From the NCBI GenBank assembly GCA_964492185.1, contig CAZBJH010000063.1, forward strand, positions 1 through 19,342: a DNA stretch of 19,342 bases. Reading direction: 5' to 3'. How positions within the stretch are numbered: the stretch's first letter is position 1; the number at the start of each line of letters is the position of its first letter. Positions 16,001 to 19,342 of the stretch are shown one piece after another. Position numbers and translations under genes: made by a program. This stretch comes from JAFGSZ01 sp964492185. GTDB lineage: Bacteria; Bacteroidota; Bacteroidia; Bacteroidales; UBA10428. The notes under the pieces are model-generated. The model was not told where the DNA came from and searched no databases. It saw only the letters and a program-made list of their open reading frames with translations.

Positions 16001-18747
16001 AATAGATTATCAATAAACACATTGGTAAAAATGCTGTCGCCACCTGCCTTAATAAGCTGGCCGTTTCCACCGGAACCGATAAAGTGGTTATTCCTGATCT
16101 CGTTTTCAGTTGATCCCGCGGTGAGAGCAATTATAGTGGAATATTCCTTATCAGGATTGGCCAGGGTAATATCCTTAAATACGATACCATCAGCTCCGTC
16201 AAGTTTGATCACATAGTTCGTGGTATCTGTTGCAGTGGTATCAGTGATTATTACCGAGGTACTGTCATCATCCCAGGGTTTAAATATGATGGGGCAGTTT
16301 TTTGATGCACCGGGAATATCGGGTATAACAAACTGTTCATAGTAAGTACCCGGTATTATGGCAAATGTTATGGCCCCTGCTATGCCACATGAACTTGTTA
16401 AGGTATCGATTGCTTCTGCAAAGGTTTTAAAATCAGTTGTGTCATTACCTATTGTAAAGGTCTGTTCCATTAAGGGGTTACAGGCGGAAACCTGTTTTTC
16501 TGCCTGGTCATTTGAGGTGATCTCATCCGGTTGCCCGTTTGGAAGGGAAGTCCATACCGTTATTGTATTTTCCCCGGATGATAAATTGATGCTGTCAAGG
16601 GTAATAACACCCGAAGTATTTCCGGGCAGTATTTCGGCAGTACACGCCGAGTCATATATTGTACCCCCGTTTACCTGCCATTCAAGTGTAAATGTAGTAA
16701 TGGTACTGTCTCCTGAATAATTGGCTACCGTAACATCCAGGGCATTGGTACCCGTGTTGCATATTTCATTAGGTTTCAGTATCCGGGCAACCCCTATATC
16801 ATAGGTATATGCTGTAAAACTTATTGTTGAAGTGTCATTATTGTGGTTATCATCCCAGGAAGAATCGGGGCGTGCTGTCCATACTTTCAGGCTATGCATG
16901 CCCGGGGTAAAATCATAATTACCAAAAATAAAAGGGTAACTCGTTTGCCCGTGTCCCAGGTTACCCGACCATGTTGTATCAGGTTGCCTGATCCCGTCAA
17001 CCTCCCATTGCAATGCAGCCCCCGTTATGGTACTGTCGGATGAAAGATTCATGATTGAAACAGCAATATCCGTGCTGCCGGCAGGGATAACCGAACCATC
17101 CGCCGGCTGTTCAATACTGTAAACACCGATATCTTTGTTGCTTTTTGAAATGATATCCAGGGTATAGTGGTCGTTACCTGTATAATCATCACCCGGAAGC
17201 GCGGTCCATACATCAATGGTATGCTCACCGAAAGTAAAATCATAGGTTCCCAGGACCAATGCACTGTCTTTCCCGTTTTTGGCCAGGCTGCCGGTCCAGT
17301 TGAGAACCGGTTGTTCAATACCATCAACAGACCAGTGGACGGGTACTGACGTAATGGTGTTTTGCCCGTAATTATTCAGAGTAGCTTTTACAGTATCCTG
17401 CCCAAACGTTTCAGGATAAAATAGTTTTGTAATAAGTGCATCATCTGCAGGATCATAGTAATCATGCGTGGCTCCTATATCAGTTGTGGTTTCGTCAGGG
17501 TCTGGCTCATGGGTAGGATCACCTGCATCAATACAGGGCGATGATACATTTAAACGGATATCACCATTACAAAAATCATAAATCATGGGCAGGTCGGGTA
17601 TATTATTATTACTGCCTTCGTAATTATTTTGTGTAATCCTGCAATAAAATACAGTAGCATTTGCCCAATTACCGTTAAGGATATCGTTATTGCCAACATT
17701 GTGGAACAAGCTGTTTGTAATGGTTGTTGAAATACCCCAGGCCCAGTTGACTACTCCGCTGCATGATTCACCGGAATTGTTATAAAAGGTACATTTATCA
17801 ATTGTGGCATCTGATTCGTCTCCCCAGTTATATATCGCGCCGCCCCTGTTTTGAAGGGAAGGTACTTCAATACACTCGTTATGGGCAAAAACACACTCCG
17901 TGATCGTGCTTCTTGTATCAAAATTGGCTATAACACTCCCGTTTCCTGCACTATTGTGTGTAAAAATGCAATCGTGGATTATGGCTGTATAATTACAGTA
18001 GTCGTTTGCTATGGCACCACCCTGTTTTGCTTCATTATTATTAAATATGCAACCGGTTATCTCAACATTTCCATTGTCATTATTATAAATTGCCCCGCCA
18101 ATGCTTTCATAGTCCTTATTATATTCGAATGTACAATCTTCAATAGTAACCGTGCTGTTGATATTTGCTATTCCGCCGCCCCCGCTATTTGAATAGTTAT
18201 TTGTAAACATACAGTTTTTAATGATAAAGTTGGATACATTATCGTTCAGGATGCCTCCACCTTTTGTAATACCGGGACTGAGAAAGGCATACCCGTTTGC
18301 AATATGAAAACCATCGATAGTCGTGTTATTTGCCCCGCGTACCACATGATAAACGATTGAGGAAGGTGTTAACACGGTTTGATTGTTTAGCGGGTCTCTT
18401 AATGTATCTGATGTTTCCGTACCGTTAAACCCGCCGAGTAATGTAATGCCGGCGGGCAACTGAAAAGTAAGTGTCCTTTCATCAGCAGGGTCTTCCACGC
18501 CGTTGATATCTTTTGAAGGAAAATACGTTCCTTCGGCAACCCAGATTACATCACCGGCCAGGGCACTGTCAAATGCACGTTGCAGGTTACAATAGGCAGT
18601 CGCCCAGGATTCACCCGTGGTATCCGCACCCGCGGCATTATCATTTACATATATGGTATCGGATTGTGCACTGGAGATGATGGTAATACAGAATAAAAAG
18701 CCTGATAAGGCAATAATTTTTTTGTAAAAATCTGTTTTTTTACTCAT
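13012..18747 (-). CDS. Giant T9SS-secreted parallel beta-helix / CARDB protein
   Basis: A 1911-residue protein with a signal peptide (residues 1-28, IISSAQ). Module 1 (about 28-436) is a right-handed parallel beta-helix with G-G-x-I/A-x-N turns and NCxF repeats, ending in a PCIDAGDP...DIGA motif. Three CARDB-like Ig repeats (about 437-755) follow, each with W-x-(V/L)-(D/N)G-x-x-x and VWTxxP. Modules 2 (about 756-1173) and 3 (about 1174-1600) are related beta-helices. Both open with xFTIG/YTVG...DFxTxxEAxDxL and close with DIDGE-x-RD...PDIGADE. Ig/PKD-like domains (about 1605-1825) lead to a type A T9SS sorting domain (IYPNPAMDHVYID... to the end). Beta-helices of this kind bind or cleave polysaccharides, but no pectate-lyase catalytic residues are evident. 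Likely anchored on or released from the cell surface. Confidence 0.88.
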   Translation of the reverse strand: MSKKTDFYKKIIALSGFLFCITIISSAQSDTIYVNDNAAGADTTGESWATAYCNLQRAFDSALAGDVIWVAEGTYFPSKDINGVEDPADERTLTFQLPAGITLLGGFNGTETSDTLRDPLNNQTVLTPSSIVYHVVRGANNTTIDGFHIANGYAFLSPGITKGGGILNDNVSNFIIKNCMFTNNYSNSGGGGIANINSTVTIEDCTFEYNKDYESIGGAIYNNDNGNVEITGCIFNNNEAKQGGAIANDYCNYTAIIHDCIFTHNSAGNGSVIANFDTRSTITECVFAHNECIEVPSLQNRGGAIYNWGDESDATIDKCTFYNNSGESCSGVVNWAWGISTTITNSLFHNVGNNDILNGNWANATVFYCRITQNNYEGSNNNIPDLPMIYDFCNGDIRLNVSSPCIDAGDPTHEPDPDETTTDIGATHDYYDPADDALITKLFYPETFGQDTVKATLNNYGQNTITSVPVHWSVDGIEQPVLNWTGSLAKNGKDSALVLGTYDFTFGEHTIDVWTALPGDDYTGNDHYTLDIISKSNKDIGVYSIEQPADGSVIPAGSTDIAVSIMNLSSDSTITGAALQWEVDGIRQPDTTWSGNLGHGQTSYPFIFGNYDFTPGMHSLKVWTARPDSSWDDNHNNDTSTISFTAYTYDIGVARILKPNEICNTGTNALDVTVANYSGDSTITTFTLEWQVNGGTIYDSACTAEILPGNTSGVITLDSINLSSGENTITVWTSLPNGQPDEITSNDQAEKQVSACNPLMEQTFTIGNDTTDFKTFAEAIDTLTSSCGIAGAITFAIIPGTYYEQFVIPDIPGASKNCPIIFKPWDDDSTSVIITDTTATDTTNYVIKLDGADGIVFKDITLANPDKEYSTIIALTAGSTENEIRNNHFIGSGGNGQLIKAGGDSIFTNVFIDNLFEYGLDAIEINGNYSHRGKGNIISGNSFYQQARHAVSIGYQKDAVITDNIIVSDSFNVSAIALNNYITETLTITNNKIWLTNYATGIYIHYYQGDYNKRANVSNNFIALGAPYNSCFGIRLSVCEYLDIVHNSINMTGDNHKNTGISLSGNYNRILNNNIGLFKQGNPVSGYNASNVFDYNNLFVENGSFSLDDLINNYGQCENCISVYPRFLSNSNLHTTNPMINDKGVYIAGVDYDIDGEIRDHNTPDIGADEFTPCTPLSGEYTVGASGADFNTINEAVDRLVSCGVSGPVTFNIQSGNYMEQIEIGHVPFSSEENNVTFKSESGDSTDVIITNIGNEEKNYTLLINASHITFRGLTLMAMNEDYCRVVEIKERNYDINFLNNRLEGPAITNDNDKENKAVIYGYDDYSNSENISYVRFENNLLINGSYGIFLYGSSSQKLENIDIVSNSFTNQNANVIHVAYINSMYAGMNRIEIMNDRLAGLYLYSNSSNNTVERNNIIFKGNDSYRTTGIQFYSYTWDQINSSAIINNSVKGVELGINIKDAENINVCYNTIDADHGINLSGTNDTLMNNIFKCADLEYNEYVMNYEGENMYIDYNNYYVPGEDNAIIFTGKYGTVPFAAWQDSSGLDAHSISYDPELSGSPLHTASPQLNNKGASFAGIHYDIDGESRDPATPDIGADEYGFTLGIDKYRCPGDTIILYAGDSYDSYQWSDQASTDSIIVYYDDVGMGSATYSVTVSSGGTDYSDEITVNYVRPRLSVMEDTGICKYSSVTLHAASPDAVRYEWEGAAYYDSSAFSAYTNEDETFFTVKVFDSLGCSTTDSILVTGYDIPNAPTIQLTNNNRLSIDNNSDQVTWYQWYCNTEVLSDTASIITPQTTGFYQAKAYNHTCPSPISGSVYVSYVSILDINEIDEDIIIYPNPAMDHVYIDPGNNTGLEKVQIFSSNGMMITSKNIENSAPVRIDVSGYTPGEYILRVTDTKGESIEKILVIY

Positions 18748-19342
18748 TGTATATGTTTTAAGGCAAGAAAATATGCTATTTGGACAATATCTGAATATTT
18801 TTTTATTAAAAGAAAATAATGTGTGAAAATACTTACGTAATATTTATTTACTTAGTTGCATAAAAATTTATTTAATTTTATTGCGGGTTTGCCGGAAACC
18901 CTGCCGGGGATGGCTATCTGAATATGATCTTCACTAATGTTACTGAAGAAGGATACCTGTGTGCTGTGATTCAAACATATGATGACTTTTATTAGGGGAA
19001 TGGCAGGCTTGACTTATGTTATAGGATGTTCCGGGAGTTATGAAATCCATGTGTATATACCTTTCATTGTGTTTATAATAGGATCTGCTGAAATAGTCTG
19101 TAGTGCATCAGATGCAAGGCGGCAAAGCGAAGGTGTATAATAATACTGCGAGCTGAAGCCAACGTATTAGATGATGTGGTACAGGCTAACGAAATATTAT
19201 CCTTAATAACAAAGATTTTTACAGATATTGGCTAAAACCATTGCACTTTACAAACAAGTAGTCACCGTATCATGCTGATTATAAATTTATTTGGTGTTTT
19301 TCAGCAAGCCCTAATTAGTGTCTGTCCATAATGTCCGATATC
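18748..19342. other. 595-bp region without a supported gene
   Basis: Upstream region of the T9SS gene. It is AT-rich to about 18880, then mixed. The longest protein-like frame found is about 39 codons (ending 18995) and is not convincing. It contains the degenerate 87-bp palindrome at 19098-19184. No clear TAnnTTTG box was found for the T9SS gene. Confidence 0.5.
19098..19184. repeat. Degenerate 87-bp inverted repeat (MITE- or attenuator-like)
   Basis: The left end CTGTAGTGCATCA and the right end TGATGTGGTACAG are complementary at 10 of 13 positions. Partial pairing (AGGC/TGGC, AAAGC/TCAGC) continues inward to a centre at TATAATAATA near 19141. GAAATA occurs on both sides (19090-19095 and 19191-19196), possibly a target duplication. 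The similarity of the arms suggests a palindromic mobile remnant. Confidence 0.4.

Noticed and set aside
13012..18747. Many open frames on the plus strand opposite the giant T9SS gene, and opposite the lipoprotein and cDPGS-like genes
   Set aside because: They are shadows of long minus-strand genes with clear domains, lack signal or family motifs, and carry irregular composition.
18924..18995. Short plus-strand frame (23 codons from ATG, about 39 from the preceding stop) reading NMIFTNVTEEGYLCAVIQ
   Set aside because: Too short, no ribosome binding site, no recognised family; could equally be chance or a relic.
19290..19342. End of the window resembling an insertion-sequence terminus (GTGTCTGTCCATAATG)
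   Set aside because: No transposase, no matching inverted end and no target duplication are visible inside the window, so the claim cannot be supported.

Overview
The window looks like part of a Bacteroidota chromosome (Bacteroidales/Marinilabiliales-like is an inference). The basis is a C-terminal type IX secretion (T9SS) sorting domain, a Bacteroidota-style promoter (TTTG-N19-TAACTTTG), a lipoprotein with an acidic stretch after its lipidated Cys, and AT-rich spacers. No rRNA, tRNA, CRISPR array or intact insertion sequence was found.

Layout. (1) 1-600: a DUF433/DUF5615-type antitoxin-toxin pair on the minus strand, with the toxin cut by the window edge. Beside it lies the 3' remnant of a beta-barrel-like gene on the plus strand. 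(2) 830-6643: a plus-strand envelope-export locus: TetR regulator, overlapping cupin, 12-TM RND/MMPL exporter, periplasmic LolA-like protein, and a DUF1302-like outer-membrane barrel. Two palindromes identical at 19 of 22 positions precede the TetR gene and the exporter gene. The first lies inside the TetR promoter. A 150-bp-phased duplicated repeat fills the gap between exporter and LolA-like gene. (3) 6983-8239: an exported papain-fold C1 peptidase of the bleomycin hydrolase/PepC type. (4) 8381-10100, minus strand: a homologue of cyclic 2,3-diphosphoglycerate synthetase and a one-cluster ferredoxin whose ligand pattern matches that of Pyrococcus furiosus ferredoxin. (5) 10359-10928: a small outer-membrane barrel-like protein of unknown function. 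(6) 11027-18747, minus strand: a two-gene unit made of a 1911-residue T9SS-exported parallel beta-helix/CARDB protein and a 657-residue surface-type lipoprotein. (7) 18748-19342: a non-coding stretch with a degenerate 87-bp palindrome.

How parts may work together. Region 2 reads as a self-regulated system that moves a hydrophobic molecule from the inner membrane (RND), through the periplasm (LolA-like), to the outer membrane (barrel), controlled by a TetR sensor. The substrate cannot be read from the sequence. Region 6 is a cell-surface unit, with a large secreted repeat protein followed 11 bp later by a lipoprotein that may sit beside it. Copies of one REP-like hairpin lie in both convergent intergenic gaps, after the peptidase gene and after the small barrel gene. 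I do not see a clearly new defence or biosynthetic system. The most distinctive items are the operator pair, the duplicated element inside the export locus, the archaeal-type ferredoxin pattern and the cyclic-DPG-synthetase homologue.
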